Below, piece by piece: positions 1 to 10,181 of a stretch of DNA of 64,000 bases. The stretch comes from Areca catechu (lineage: Eukaryota; Streptophyta; Magnoliopsida; Arecales; Arecaceae), in contig CM038046.1 in NCBI GenBank assembly GCA_021397845.1, positions 7,153,501 through 7,217,500 on the forward strand. Reading direction: 5' to 3'. Position numbers and translations under genes: made by a program. Within the stretch, counting starts at the first letter, position 1. Each line of letters begins with the position of its first letter. The notes under the pieces are model-generated. The model ran no database searches. It was given only the letters and a program-made list of their open reading frames with translations, and had not been told where the DNA came from.

Positions 1-726
1 ATTCGAATCCCGCGGACGGTGGCCCGCCATTCGAGGCACCTCCAAATTTCCCGGAATAAGGCAACCAAGAAGAGTGTCGGAGCGCCTGACAATGCACCTA
101 TCATGAATCAGGAAAGGCTCCCTGAAACACCGCCGCATGCATCTGACAGCCCGGTGGGAATCCCGAGACAAGCACCGAACGGTAACTAAGTTCACCATGA
201 ACCTGAAGGTAAAATAACAACTCGAACACACAGGCAAAAAGAACAAGCCATAGAAAAAAAAAGAGGGAGGGGGTGTGGCACCACCATGGCGGCCATCACC
301 ACCACCAACACAAGAGCGAGCCCGCCCAAGAGGGCGAAGTGCTGCAACTACCACCACTGGAGGGAATCGAGGGGCACAAGGAGAGGTGAAGGAACAGAGC
401 ATCCCTCTATCCCGGCCATCACTCTCCCCCTGCGACGTTCACACCTCCATGCACATCTTTCACTCCTCCTAGTACGGAATCCATCAAGAGGGGCCCGACC
501 AGGAGGATCTATTTCCTTGGATCGTCACTGACTTGATCGTCGGAGTGCCCCCGCCGAAAACCCCGGCCTGAGTCTTTAATCGCTGTCTCGCAGGTCCAGG
601 AGAGGAAGATCGCCGGGCAGCGAGGCGGCCGCACCTAGCATGGAGATCCGGGAACCGAGAATGGCGGGCGGCAGGAGGAGCACTTCGATGCAACAGCTAC
701 GGGCCACGATAGTCTTGGCAGCAACA
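1..726 (+). repeat. 5' LTR, 3' part only
   Basis: Aligns end to end with 8757-9481 with only small indels. It ends in GCAGCAACA, the same terminal bases as the other Tat-type LTRs in this window. The first roughly 1.15 kb of this LTR, including its 117-bp repeats, lies before base 1. Confidence 0.85.
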
Positions 727-745
727 AATTGGCATGCTAGGAAGG
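727..745 (+). other. Degenerate primer binding site
   Basis: Directly after the 5' LTR end comes AATTGGCATGCTAGGAAGG. The intact equivalent in the second Tat element (32679 on) reads GATTGGCGCTAGAGGAAGG. The difference (GGCGC to GGCATGC) looks like decay of a tRNA-complementary TTGGCGC-type site. Confidence 0.55.
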
Positions 746-1561
746 GGGGACAGACGGGCATGACTAAGTCATTCACCACTCCCATGGGTCAACACACCAC
801 AGAAGAACGGTGACGACATAAGTTGGAAAGGTCAACGGCCAGGCGGTCTTTTCCAGGCCTCTCCACGAGAGCACGCCTGGAGAAGCATGAGCACCAGCCG
901 GTGAGATCTCCCCACCGGACCATTAGTACACGAGACTCGGCTGTTGAGCCTCCGGGCTGCAACGTCCACCACTAGCGGAGTCCTTCACCGGCCATAGTGC
1001 GACGGAGTGCCATTGCCTCCACCGCGGTCATGGCCGCGATATCAAAAGGCATCGCGACCGTGAGCAGGAGATCGAGAAGCCCAACAAGGAGACCCACCTC
1101 CCAAGATTTGTGGGGGGCAGACTCCAAGCGGGGACCCCAAGCGCTCGCTGGTCCCCCGTCGGCTTCAACCACCAACGGCTGCATCGCCGTGGAAGCAGCA
1201 GGTGTGGTCGCCTGGAGAATCGTGCATGCACCCAAGAAGACTCGGGGGCAGGGAACCTCGAGGATAATCTCCCCGCCATGCGGAGAGGAGAAAGCAAAAG
1301 AAGAAAGCTAAATAAAGATGCCACGGTCATCAGCACGACGATGGCAAACCACCGTGGGAAGGCCCCCACGAGGCGGCCTAAGTCCCATCTCGAGAGGTCC
1401 ATTATCTCGAAGAACTCGACGGCGTCAGGCCCCCCTAGGGGGGAGGGCCTACAATCCACGAAGACGCCCTCGATGAGGTAACTTTCCTCACCAACAGTCA
1501 TGGTAACGATTTTTTCCCTTACATGAGTGTCCGCATGTTTTGCAGGAAAGGGTCAACAGCG
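746..1561 (+). other. Internal region of element 1, no recognisable gene
   Basis: About 800 bp where gag would be expected. Open frames of 87-157 codons exist on both strands but show no capsid, zinc knuckle or protease motif that I recognise. A short stretch in the + frame near 1310-1350 (reading DATVISTTMANH) faintly resembles the segment before the protease in Tat gag-pol, but this is too weak to call. Best read as decayed gag or untranslated leader. Confidence 0.3.
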
Positions 1562-2990
1562 TCCCCGAGCCCAGCTCCAGGACGTCAAAGAATCTTCAAG
1601 CCATGTAGCTCCCACTTCCCAGCGCCCCCGAGCCCAGCTCCAGGATGCCAGAGGAACTTCGAGCAACGTAGCTCTCCAACTCCAAGCATCCCGAGCTCAG
1701 CTCCAAGACATCAAAGAATCTCCGAGCCACATAGCTCCCACTTCCCAGCGTCTCCAAGCCCAGCTCCAGGATGCCAGAGGAACCTAGACCCACGTAGCTC
1801 TCCAACTCCAAGCATCCCTTTCCCGAGCATAGCTCCAGGACGTCAAAGAATCTCCGAGCCACGTAGCTCCTACTTCCCAGCGCCCCCGAGCCCAGCTCCA
1901 GGATGCCAGAAGAACTTAGAGCCACGTAGCTCTCCAACTCCAAACATCCCCGAGCCCAACTCCAAGATGTCAAAGAATCTCCGAGCCACGTAGCTCCCAC
2001 TTCCCAGTGCCCCCGAGCCCAGCTCCAGGATGCCAGAGGAACTTAGAGCCACGTAGCTCTCCAACTCCAAGCATCCCCGAGCCCAGCTCCAGGACGTCAA
2101 AGAATCTCCGAGCCATGTAGCTCCCACTTCCCAGCGCCCCCGAGCCCAGCTCCAGGATGCCAGAGGAACTTAGAGCCACGTAGCTGTCCAACTCCAAGCA
2201 TCCCCGAGCCCAGTTCCAGGACGTCAAAGAATCTCTGAGCCACGTAGCTCCCACTTTCCCAGCGCCCCCGAGTCCAGCTCCAAGATGCCAAAAGAACTTA
2301 GAGCCACGTAGCTCTCCAACTCCAAGCATCCTCGAGCCCAGCTCCAGGATGTCAAAGAAACTCCGAGCCACGTAGCTCCCACTTCCCAGCACCCCCGAGC
2401 CCAGCTCCAGGATGCCAAGGAATTTAGAGCCACGTAGCTCTCCAACTCCAAGCATCCCCGAGCCCAGCTCCAGGATGTCAAAGAATCTTCGAGCCATGTA
2501 GCTCTCACTTCCCAGCACCCCCGAGCCCAGCTCCAGGACACCAGTGGAACTTAGAGCCACGTAGCTCTCTAACTCCAAGCATCCCCGAGCTCAGCTCCAG
2601 GATGTCAAAGAATCTCCAAGCCACGTAGCTCCCACTTCCCAGCACCCCGAGCCCAGCTCCAGGATGCCAGAGGAACTTAGAGCCACGTAGCTCTCCAACT
2701 CCAAGCATCCCCGAGCCCAGCTCCAGGATGTCAAAGAATCTCCGAGCCACGTAGCTCGCACTTCCCAACGCCCCCAAGCCCAGCTCCAGGATGCCAGAGG
2801 AACTTAGAGCCATGTAGCTCTCCAACTCCAAGCATCCCCGAGCCCAGCTCCAGGACGTCAAAGAATCTCCGAGCTACGTAGCTCCCACTTTCCAGCACCC
2901 CTGAGCCCAGCTCCAGGATGCCAGAGGAACTTCGAGCCACATAGCTCTCCAATTCTAAGAGTCCCCGAGCTTAGCTCCAGGATGCCTTCT
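1562..2990 (+). repeat. Tandem array A, 63-bp unit in 126-bp dimers
   Basis: About 22 copies of a roughly 63-bp unit that always carries GAGCCCAGCTCCAGGA and GAGCCACGTAGCTC. Two variants alternate: one continues TGCCAGAGGAACTT, the other CGTCAAAGAATCTC, giving an about 126-128 bp higher-order period. Because 63 is a multiple of three and the unit lacks stops in several frames, long open frames run through on both strands (up to about 200 codons). They are periodic and low in complexity, so I do not call them genes. Confidence 0.9.
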
Positions 2991-3232
2991 CAAGGCCGGA
3001 GCTCAGATCTCCGACCAAAAGAACCTCGAGCCAAGCAGCTCTCTATCCTAAACATCTCCGAGCCTAGCTCCAAGACGCTAAGGGATTACGGAGCCACGAA
3101 GCTCCCGTCAATGCCTCGAGCCTAGCTCCAAGGCACCAAAGACCTGAGCCAAGATCTCAGGTAACCCCCTGGGCCCGAGCCTAGCTCCACGTCCAGGAAG
3201 GCCTCGAGCCTAGCTCTAAGGCAATCAAGATT
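2991..3232 (+). repeat. Degenerate edge of array A
   Basis: Scattered copies of GAGCCTAGCTCCAAG and similar words with irregular spacing continue after array A. They look like decayed or recombined units joining the two arrays. Confidence 0.6.
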
Positions 3233-3239
3233 GGTAACC

Positions 3240-3600
3240 CCCTACCCTGATCTCCTCACTCGAAAAGAAAACGAGAGGGGAAGGAAAGAAAGGGAACAAA
3301 AGGGGGAAGCCTGGCAGCCCCCTTCTCTGATCTCCCCACTCGAAAAGAAGACGAGAGGGGAAGGAAAGAAAGAGAACAAAATGGGGGTCCAGCCAGCATC
3401 CTCTCCTCTGATCTTTCCACTCCAAAAAAAAAAGAGAAGAAGGGGAGAAAGAAAAGAAAAGAAGGACGAGAACAAAAAAAAAAAAGAGAGAGGAAAAATG
3501 ATGAAAAATGAAAGATAAAAGGAAAAAGAAAAAGAAGAAGAGTGGGGAAGGAAAGAGAGAGAAAGAACAAGAAGAAAATACGACATCGTCAAAGCTACCA
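3240..3600 (+). repeat. Purine-rich tract with local duplication
   Basis: The + strand is almost pure A/G from about 3420 to 3575. Just before it, a segment of about 90 bp with CCCCCT(A/T)C..TGATCTCC(T/C)CACTCGAAAAGAA is repeated about three times (3238, 3321, 3400). Apparent open frames here encode only Lys/Glu/Arg or, antisense, Phe/Ser/Leu runs and are not credible proteins. Confidence 0.8.
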
Positions 3601-3620
3601 CTACAAGCAACAACCTTCAT

Positions 3621-4345
3621 CCCCGAGCCCAGCTCCAGGACACCTTCTCAAGACCGGAGCTCAGATCTCCAGCAAAGAGAACTTTGAGCCAAGCAGCTCT
3701 CAGCAGCTTTCTTCCCTAAGCCCAGCTCCAGGACACCTTCTCAAGACTGGAGCTCAGATCTCCGGCCAAGAGAACTTCGAGCCAAGCAGCTCTCAGCAAC
3801 CTTCATCCCCGAGCCCAGCTCCATTACACCTTCTCAAGACCGGAGCTCAGATCTCCGGCCAAGAGAACTTTGAGCCAAGCATCTCTCAACAACCTTCGTC
3901 CCTGAGCCCAGCTCCAGGACACCTTCTCAAGACCGGAGCTCAGATCTCCGGCCAAGAGAACTTCGAGCCAAGCAGCTCTCAACAACCTTCGACCCTGAGC
4001 CCAGCTCTAGGACACCTTCTCAAGAACGGAGCTCAGATCTCCAGCCAAGAAACTTCGAGCCAAGCAGCTCTCAACAACCTTCGTCCCTGAGCTCAACTCT
4101 AGGACACCTTCTCAAGACCGGAGCTTAGATCTCCGGCCAAGAGAACTTCGAGCCCAGCAGCTCGAAACAATTTCCATCCCCGAGCCCAGCCCTAGGACAC
4201 CTTCTCAAGATCGGAGCTCAGATCTCCGGCCAAGAGAACTTCGAGCCAAGCAGCTCTCAGCAACCTTCATCCCCGAGCCCAGCTCTAGGACACCTTCTCA
4301 AGACCGGAGCTCAGATCTCCGACCAAGAGAACTTCGAGTCGCACG
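3621..4345 (+). repeat. Tandem array B, 93-bp unit
   Basis: About eight copies of a 93-bp unit; for example GGACACC recurs at 3638 and 3731. Each unit opens with CCGAGCCCAGCTCCAGGA, the same core as array A, then continues CACCTTCTCAAGACCGGAGC and AGATCTCCGGCCAAGAGAAC. Arrays A and B therefore share an ancestor. 93 is also a multiple of three, giving a stop-free frame from 3542 to 4090 that I regard as a by-product. Confidence 0.9.
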
Positions 4346-4632
4346 GCCCTCAGCCAATGTCATCTTTGGGCCCAGCGGCCTACAAGTGTCTCAACCTCAA
4401 GCAAGGTGAAGCCCTTCTCTCTGATGTCCCCAAACAAAAACAACAAAGCAAAAAAAAAAAAAAAGAGAAAGGAAGAAGAGAGAAGGGAAAAGAGCATCTG
4501 ATAAAGCAATCCAAGCTTCATTGATTAAACACAAACTACAGATGTCTTCTGGGCTGCCCGACATGCTGGGAGACCTTGAACAAGTACAAGAAATAAAAAG
4601 TACAAAGCAAAGCAGACCAGAAAGACAAGGGG
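4346..4632. other. Short spacer after array B
   Basis: Contains a poly(A)-rich stretch (4448-4463) and no gene-like frame. It lies downstream of the antisense gene, so it may hold that gene's 3' UTR on the minus strand. Confidence 0.3.
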
Positions 4633-7080
4633 TCAATCTGCACCAGCCATCTTCGCTGCCGGGTCCTGAGGCCGAGAGCTCCCGCTCTCAGAAGACTTCG
4701 GCTGAGGTGCACTAGCCGCGGAAGGGCCGCCCTCATCCGGTGCCTGAGGCTCTGGGCCTACGCCTCTCGTGATGACCTCTTCATCAGATTCTTCCTCCAT
4801 GGCCGAAGGGTACTCGAGGCAGCCACGGTCCTTATCAGGAACAAGTGCCTTGACCCAACCACGTAGGTACATGAACCCCTTGTAAAAGGAGTCCGATGCC
4901 ATCTGCTGGATGTCAGCGACGAACTCCTCCGAAGCCTTAAAGGTGACGACGGCGTTCTCGGCATTCTTCTTGGCCACGACGGCCACCCTCTCCAACTCGG
5001 CAGCCCTCAGCCTGGCTACCTCTGCCAAGCTAGTCGCCGTCTCTGCCGCTTTCTCAGCAGCGGCAAGCTTTTCCTTCACGCCCGCCAGTTCTGCCTAGGC
5101 GGCTCTGGCGATCTCATTGTGTCGGTCAGCCTCGGCACTGTACCAGTTTAATTTTTTCTCGATGACGGAGAGGTCGTCGATCACCTTCTTCGAACGGCTC
5201 CGCTCCAGATCGCAAGCCATCGAGAGTCCTCTTGCTCGCCCCTCGGCATCGGCGAGCTCTTTTTCGAGGTCCTTGACTTTCAGCTCAAGGGCCTCGTATG
5301 CCCCGACCTTCTCCTTCAGGTCGGCCTTCAAAGATTCAATCTCGGCAGCTCGTTGCCACTCGAGACGCTCCCCGCTCTGGAAATGGCCCCTGATATAGAG
5401 GGCCTCAGCACCAATCTGCACAGCAAAAAAAAAATGATGAATGAATGAAAATGAAATGAAGAATAAATGAAAGAGGTGAAGGAACACACCAAATATAGCT
5501 GGGAGAAGAAGATTTTGAAGACATCGGCCACATGCATCCCGGCCATCTCCTGCCGGTCGTACGCTTGGATGGAGAAGTCCATCAAGCGTTCGGCAAGCTC
5601 GGGGCTCCGGAGGACCGAGTTCTCCGGCCCCATCCCGAAGGGGAGGTAGCGTCGTCCCTCCTCCCTCCAACTCTCTCCATGGGCGGGCGGCCATGCTCCG
5701 CCGACCGAAGGACCCCGGGGGGCAGGCTGGGAGGCCAGTGCCGATGCAGGCAGCACATCTATCATGGCCTTGGGAGTGGCCCGGGTCTCCTCACCCCTGG
5801 CGTCGGCGATGAACAGACCCGGAGGAGGGCAGGGTGCAGCAGCAGCGGCGACAGCCCTCGCCTGGACTACCACCTTGGGCTCTGCGGCGGGAGCCTGCTG
5901 GGTGGACCTCGGAGCCGCGGGAGCTGTCCTCTCCACCGACACGGAAGCAGCATGAGTCTCCTTTGAGCTCAAGCCAACAGTCGCAGTCGAGCTTAGACCG
6001 ATCACTATTATGGGGGTGGCCGCAGGAGCGCTCTCACCCCGGGCCCGCCTGGAAGCAGGCTCCCCGACCAGTTCGATCGGCCGCCTCTTTTTCGTGATGG
6101 CCAGAAGGTCGCTCTCAGAGAAGATCATGCCTGCATGCAAGTTACACAGTGGTTAGAACCTGCAGGAAACTACACAAGCATTGCACAAAGGAAGAAAAAG
6201 AGAAGAGTCCAGGTCGAACTCACCTGACCCATTCGCTTGGTTGATCCCGGAGTCGGCGAGGTTCTGCTCAGACAACTGGACCTCGAGAGGAGGAATATGC
6301 GTACTGCGAAGCTGCTCATAATCATCTCGGTCAGCCGCATCGACCACAGAATTTCGGTTGGGGGACTTGTCCAGATCACTCCAGACCCAGTCAACCCCCT
6401 CGACCTCGACAAAGAAGAACTTACTCTTCCATCCCTTGACGGAGGAGGGGAGCTCAAACTTAATGCCCTTCGGGCGAGAAGATAAAGACCACCAACCATC
6501 CTCGGTTGGGTGGCACTTTAGGGCAAAGAAAGCCCTGAACAAAAAAAATTGGGCCACGAACCCGTGAAGATGACAAAGCATGATGAAGGAGAAAATAACC
6601 CTAATAGCATTTGGTACCAGCTGCGCCGGGACCAAACGATAATTGTCTAAGACTGAAAGAAAGAAAGGGTGGAAAGGAAGCGGAAACCTCCAGAGAAGGT
6701 CCCCTTATAGAAGGCAAGACAGCCCGGGCCACTCGAAGTGACCCGTTCCCCCAGACGAGGGATCATGAGCCGAACAGAAGGTGGGATGCCATAGACATCC
6801 CGGACAGTCCTGAGTTCCCCGGCGGTGATCGTGGAGGCGACCCTACCAGGAACTGCAGGCCGGACAGACTTGGGGACAGGAGCAGAAGGAGGAGGAAGAG
6901 AAGGACCATATCCCGTTTCCTAATGAGAACCAGGCCAGGAGGACGCCTCCTACTGAGCTCGAAGCGAGCTACACCTTCCTCCTCGTCAGAAGAAGAGGAA
7001 GAAGATGCCGGCCTGCATTCAGAGGGAGCGGCCTCACCCTGATCCGTGGAGGGATGGAAGCCCGGACCAAAACGGGACAT
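4633..7080 (-). pseudogene. Antisense ORF of Tat element 1 (Transposase_28-like, coiled coil)
   Basis: Read on the minus strand, exons can be placed at about 7080-6224, 6130-5490 and 5415-4633. The two introns have GT donors (at 6223-6222 and about 5489) and AG acceptors (6132-6131, 5417-5416). The first exon starts MSRFGPG, is Ser/Glu-rich (SSSSSSDEEEG), then carries the putative gypsy-type transposon (Transposase_28-like) domain with PNAIRVIFSFIMLC and DGWWSLSSRPKG. The second exon is Ala/Pro-rich. The last is a long heptad-like coiled coil rich in Ala, Glu, Lys and Leu, with an acidic tail. A frameshift lies near 6690 and a stop (TAG) near 5096, so the copy is broken. The function of this ORF family is unknown; it is typical of Tat-lineage elements and lies antisense to the element. 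Confidence 0.7.
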
Positions 7081-7585
7081 CCTCAAAGACAAAGGAGAAG
7101 AAAAGACTCAAGGTTGAAGACCGAAGAGGAGACTACAGACCCCGGGGAGGAACCCAATTTTAGTGGGGGAAGGAAGAAAAAGAAGCTAACTTGTTGCCTT
7201 AGAAAAATTTGGGGTGACTGGAAGGAAGAAGAAGCTTGGGCACGGCAGCAGCAGGCACGGAGAATTCAAAAAGAATAGATGGTTCGAGTAAGGCCTTCCT
7301 TTCATTTCGAAATGACCCAAGGGATTCGTACCGATTCAACCACTCCACCAACGGATCTACGCCACGTGCCTCGCATCGGTGAGAATGGCGTCCCGGCCGC
7401 TCTGCATTCTGTGTCAGCATTAACTGCTCCTCGAACGTGGCCACGTGGCATCCCCGCATTGGCCCGCAGGGGCGGTCCCCGAAGCGCCAGCAATCATGGC
7501 CATCATCGCGCCGGATCTTTGCCTTTCCATGTCAGCACCGCAATTACTCCCTTCGACCCGAGCGCCGTGCACTAACAAGCCTCGG
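7081..7585 (+). other. Region between antisense gene and PPT
   Basis: No gene-like frame. On the minus strand this lies directly upstream of the antisense gene start, so it should include that gene's promoter, though I see no clear TATA element. Confidence 0.35.
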
Positions 7586-7599
7586 GAGTGGGGGGCAAA
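7586..7599 (+). other. Polypurine tract of element 1
   Basis: GAGTGGGGGGCAAA immediately precedes the TG that opens the 3' LTR, the expected site of plus-strand DNA priming in reverse transcription. Confidence 0.75.
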
Positions 7600-9481
7600 T
7601 GATGTGGCAAGACCGCTGACATGGAGAAACCTGCAGGTGCCACGTCAAGAGAAGACGCCACGTCAACCCTCCGGCTCGGATCCCCCTGTCGAGCCGAGCT
7701 GAGCTCCCCCAGGACAGCAGGTCGAGCTCAGTCCTCCTCCAGGTCGAGCTCATGAGCTCGACGTCTAGGTCGGAGCCGCCTTCCACCCTCCGGAGTGAGA
7801 CCCTTGGAGGTTAGTGCCCTGCAGTCGAGGTCGAGCCAAGAACTCACCCGTCGAAGTGGAGCCTCTCCGAGCGCGCGCCCTCTGGACCGGGTCCGCCTTT
7901 CGCCCTCCAGAGAGAGACCCTCGGAGGTTAGTGCCCTGCGGTCGAGGTCGAGCCAAGAGCTCACTCGCCGATGTGGAGCCTCTCCGAGCGCGCGCCCTCT
8001 GGACCGGATCCGCCTTCCGCCCTCCAGAGCAAGACCCTCGGAGGTTAGTGCCCTGCGGTCGGGGTCGAGCCAAGAGCTCACCCGCCAATGTGGAGCCTCT
8101 CCGAGTGCGCGCCCTCTGGACCGGGTCCGCCTTCCGCCCTCCAAAGCGAGACCCTCGGAGGTTAGTGCCCTGTGGTTGGGGTTGAGCTAAGAGCTCACCC
8201 GCCATTGTGGAGCCTCTCCGAGCGCGCGCCCTCTGGACCGGGTCCGCCTTCCGCCCTCCAGAGCGAGACCCTCAGAGGTTAGTGCCCTGCGGTCGAGGTC
8301 GAGCCAAGAGCTCACCCGCTGATGTGGAGCCTCTCCGAGCACGCACCCTCTGGACCAGGTCCGCCTTCCGCCCTCCAGAGTGAGACCCTCGGAGGCTAAT
8401 GCCCTGCTGTCGAGGTCGAGCCGAGAGCTCACCCGCCGATGTGGAGCCTCTCTGAGTGCGCGCCCTTTGGACCAGGTCCACCTTCCGCCCCCCTCCGTAT
8501 AGGCGTCCCCGCGAGCTCGGAGCGTCTAGGATGGAGCGAGCCTTGCCGTCCTAGCTCGGCCCCAGCCCGGACGAGGTCCTCACCAGCCGAGGACACCAGC
8601 GAGCCGCCCGAGGATCGTACCGAAGCACCTCCCAGACCGTACTGACCGCCTGACACCGCCAATTACACCAGGAAGGCAGGCAGCGCGTTGATCGAGATGC
8701 TACATTCCTCACCAACCACTCAGATTATCCAGAAAAAAAGGCCAATTGGGAGATTCAAATTCCATGGATGGCGGCCCGTCATTCGAGGCACCCCCAAATT
8801 TTTCAGAACAAGGCAACCAAGAAGAGTGTTGGAGCGTCTGACAACGCACCTTATCATGAATCAGGAAAGGCTCCCTGGAACACCGCCACATGCATCTGAC
8901 AGCCCGGCGGGAATCCCGAGACAAGCACCGAATGGTAACTAAGTTCACCATGAACCTGAAGGTAAAACAACAATTCGAACACACAGGCAAAAAGAACAAG
9001 CCACAGAAAAAAAAAGAGGGAGGGGGTGTGGCACCACCATGGCGGCCATCACCGCCACCAACACAAGAGCGAGCCCGCCCAAGAGGTCGAAGTGCTGCAA
9101 CTACCACCACTGGAGGGAATCGAGGGGCACAAGGAGAGGTAGAGGAACAGAGCATCCTTCTGTCCCGGCCATCACTCTCCCCCTGCGACGTTCACACCTC
9201 CACGCACATCTTTCACTCCTCCTAGTACGGAGTCCATCAAGAGGGGCCCGATCAGAAGGATCTGTTCCTCTGGATTGTCACTGACTTGATCGTCGGAGTG
9301 CCCCCGTCGGAAACCCCGGTCCGAATCTCTAACCGATGTCTCGTAGGTCCAGGAGAGGAAGATCACCGGGCAGCGAGGCGGCCGTACCTAGCATGAAGAT
9401 CCGGGAACCGAGAACGGCGAGCAGCAGGAGGAGCGTATTTCGATGCAGCAGCTACGTGCCATGACAGTCTTGGTAACAACA
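7600..9481 (+). repeat. 3' LTR of element 1 (about 1.88 kb)
   Basis: Starts TGATGTGGCAAG after the polypurine tract and ends GGTAACAACA. The last 725 bp match the 5' LTR. The U3 side contains a block of 117-bp repeats. The end similarity to the nested solo LTR at 59346-61821 (both contain CTTGA(T/C)CGTCGGAG followed by CCCCGG(C/T)C) suggests the two families are related. Confidence 0.85.
7780..8490 (+). repeat. 117-bp tandem repeats inside the LTR
   Basis: Six copies with regular period: TTAGTGCCCTG starts at 7811, 7928, 8045, 8162 and 8279, with a variant near 8396. The unit contains GTCGAGGTCGAGCCAAGAG and CTCTGGACCGGGTCCGCC. 117 is a multiple of three and the unit is free of stops in several frames on both strands; those frames are not genes. 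Confidence 0.9.
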
Positions 9482-9939
9482 CCATTATTTTTGTTATCTA
9501 CATTTGAACACGAAATTCTTAGACTTCAAAATTGAAAACCTTAGTTATTTGTCATTCGCTCATATAAAAAAGCTCAAGGTAAGTAGGTAACTCACCTTCT
9601 TCACTAAGATGGTCATTACTGACTGTCGAGATAGAAACAAAAATTGGCAAAACTGAAGAAGAGTAAAAATAATAAAATGGATTCTTCAGAAATCAATAAT
9701 TTTTTTTATTTGAAAATAAAATATTAAAATATTTTGGATATCTTCCTTACAAAGAAACAGGATAAAAATGATATTTCACTGATTTGAAAAAGATATGTAT
9801 ATATTTCATAATTTATATATATATATATATTTTATAAAAATATTTTTTTAATATGATCGATCAAGTATATAATGCAATCATGTTCCATTCCACGGCGTAG
9901 ATGAATGGAAAATTGCTCAATTAGCCTCGAATCACGTGC
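9482..9939 (+). promoter_or_regulatory. Probable promoter region of the importin beta gene
   Basis: AT-rich DNA between the retroelement end and the importin 5' UTR, with a (TA)n run at about 9819-9831 and a CACGTG G-box at 9933-9938. Only about 450 bp separate the LTR end from the likely transcript start, so the LTR abuts or overlaps the native promoter. The start site itself cannot be read from sequence. Confidence 0.4.
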
Positions 9940-10181
9940 GACCAGGCAGATTTCAAAAAATTAGGGTTTCCGAATCCGACACGACAGCCTCCCGCTTGTC
10001 CGACCCATTCGAAAAGGGCAAAAATCCCTTACAAAACCGCTCCGTCTCTTCAATCCCAATCGCAGTCTCGTCCTCCTCAGAGCCCGTGCGCCGAGCTGAG
10101 AGGACCGAAACCCTAAGTCGCTTCCTCCGATTCGCCGCCGGAGGAGGAGGAACTTCGTCGCTTCGGAGATCCCAACCCGAG
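9940..10181 (+). other. Probable 5' UTR exon of the importin gene
   Basis: GC-richer segment before a consensus donor (CCCGAG/GTATAT, GT at 10182-10183). It contains AGGGTTT and AAACCCTAA words typical of plant housekeeping promoters and leaders. Start is approximate. Confidence 0.5.

Larger units (their letters stand above)
1..9481 (+). mobile_element. Non-autonomous Tat-type Gypsy LTR element (5' end outside window)
   Basis: The stretch 1-726 is repeated at about 8757-9481, and the second copy extends back to a TG at 7600 directly after a purine tract, so these are the 5' and 3' LTRs of one element. Between them no reverse transcriptase, integrase or RNase H motif is visible in any frame. 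Instead there are two tandem arrays and an antisense gene with a Transposase_28-like domain. An antisense ORF between pol and the 3' LTR is known in the Tat lineage (Grande, RIRE2, Retand), which is the basis for the lineage call. LTR identity over the last 250 bp is roughly 90 percent by eye, mostly transitions, so the insertion is old. The right flank starts CCATT; the left target duplication is not in the window. Confidence 0.8.

Noticed and set aside
1028..1501. 157-codon minus-strand frame in element 1
   Set aside because: No recognisable domain; overlapped by + frames of similar length; not linked to the antisense gene, which lies further 3'.
1970..2578. 202-codon minus-strand frame (LELGSGMLGVGELRGSKF repeats)
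   Set aside because: Product of a stop-free 63-bp tandem unit; overlapping frames on the other strand are equally open.
3225..3620. Phe/Ser/Leu-rich minus-strand frames resembling membrane proteins
   Set aside because: Simple translation of a purine tract; same for 25402-25802.
3542..4090. 182-codon + frame over array B
   Set aside because: 93-bp repeat translated; no domain, no promoter.
1562..4345. CRISPR-like array
   Set aside because: No unique spacers between constant repeats; whole units repeat, and the context is a plant retroelement.
7728..8205. 130-146-codon frames in the element 1 LTR
   Set aside because: 117-bp tandem repeat read-through on both strands.
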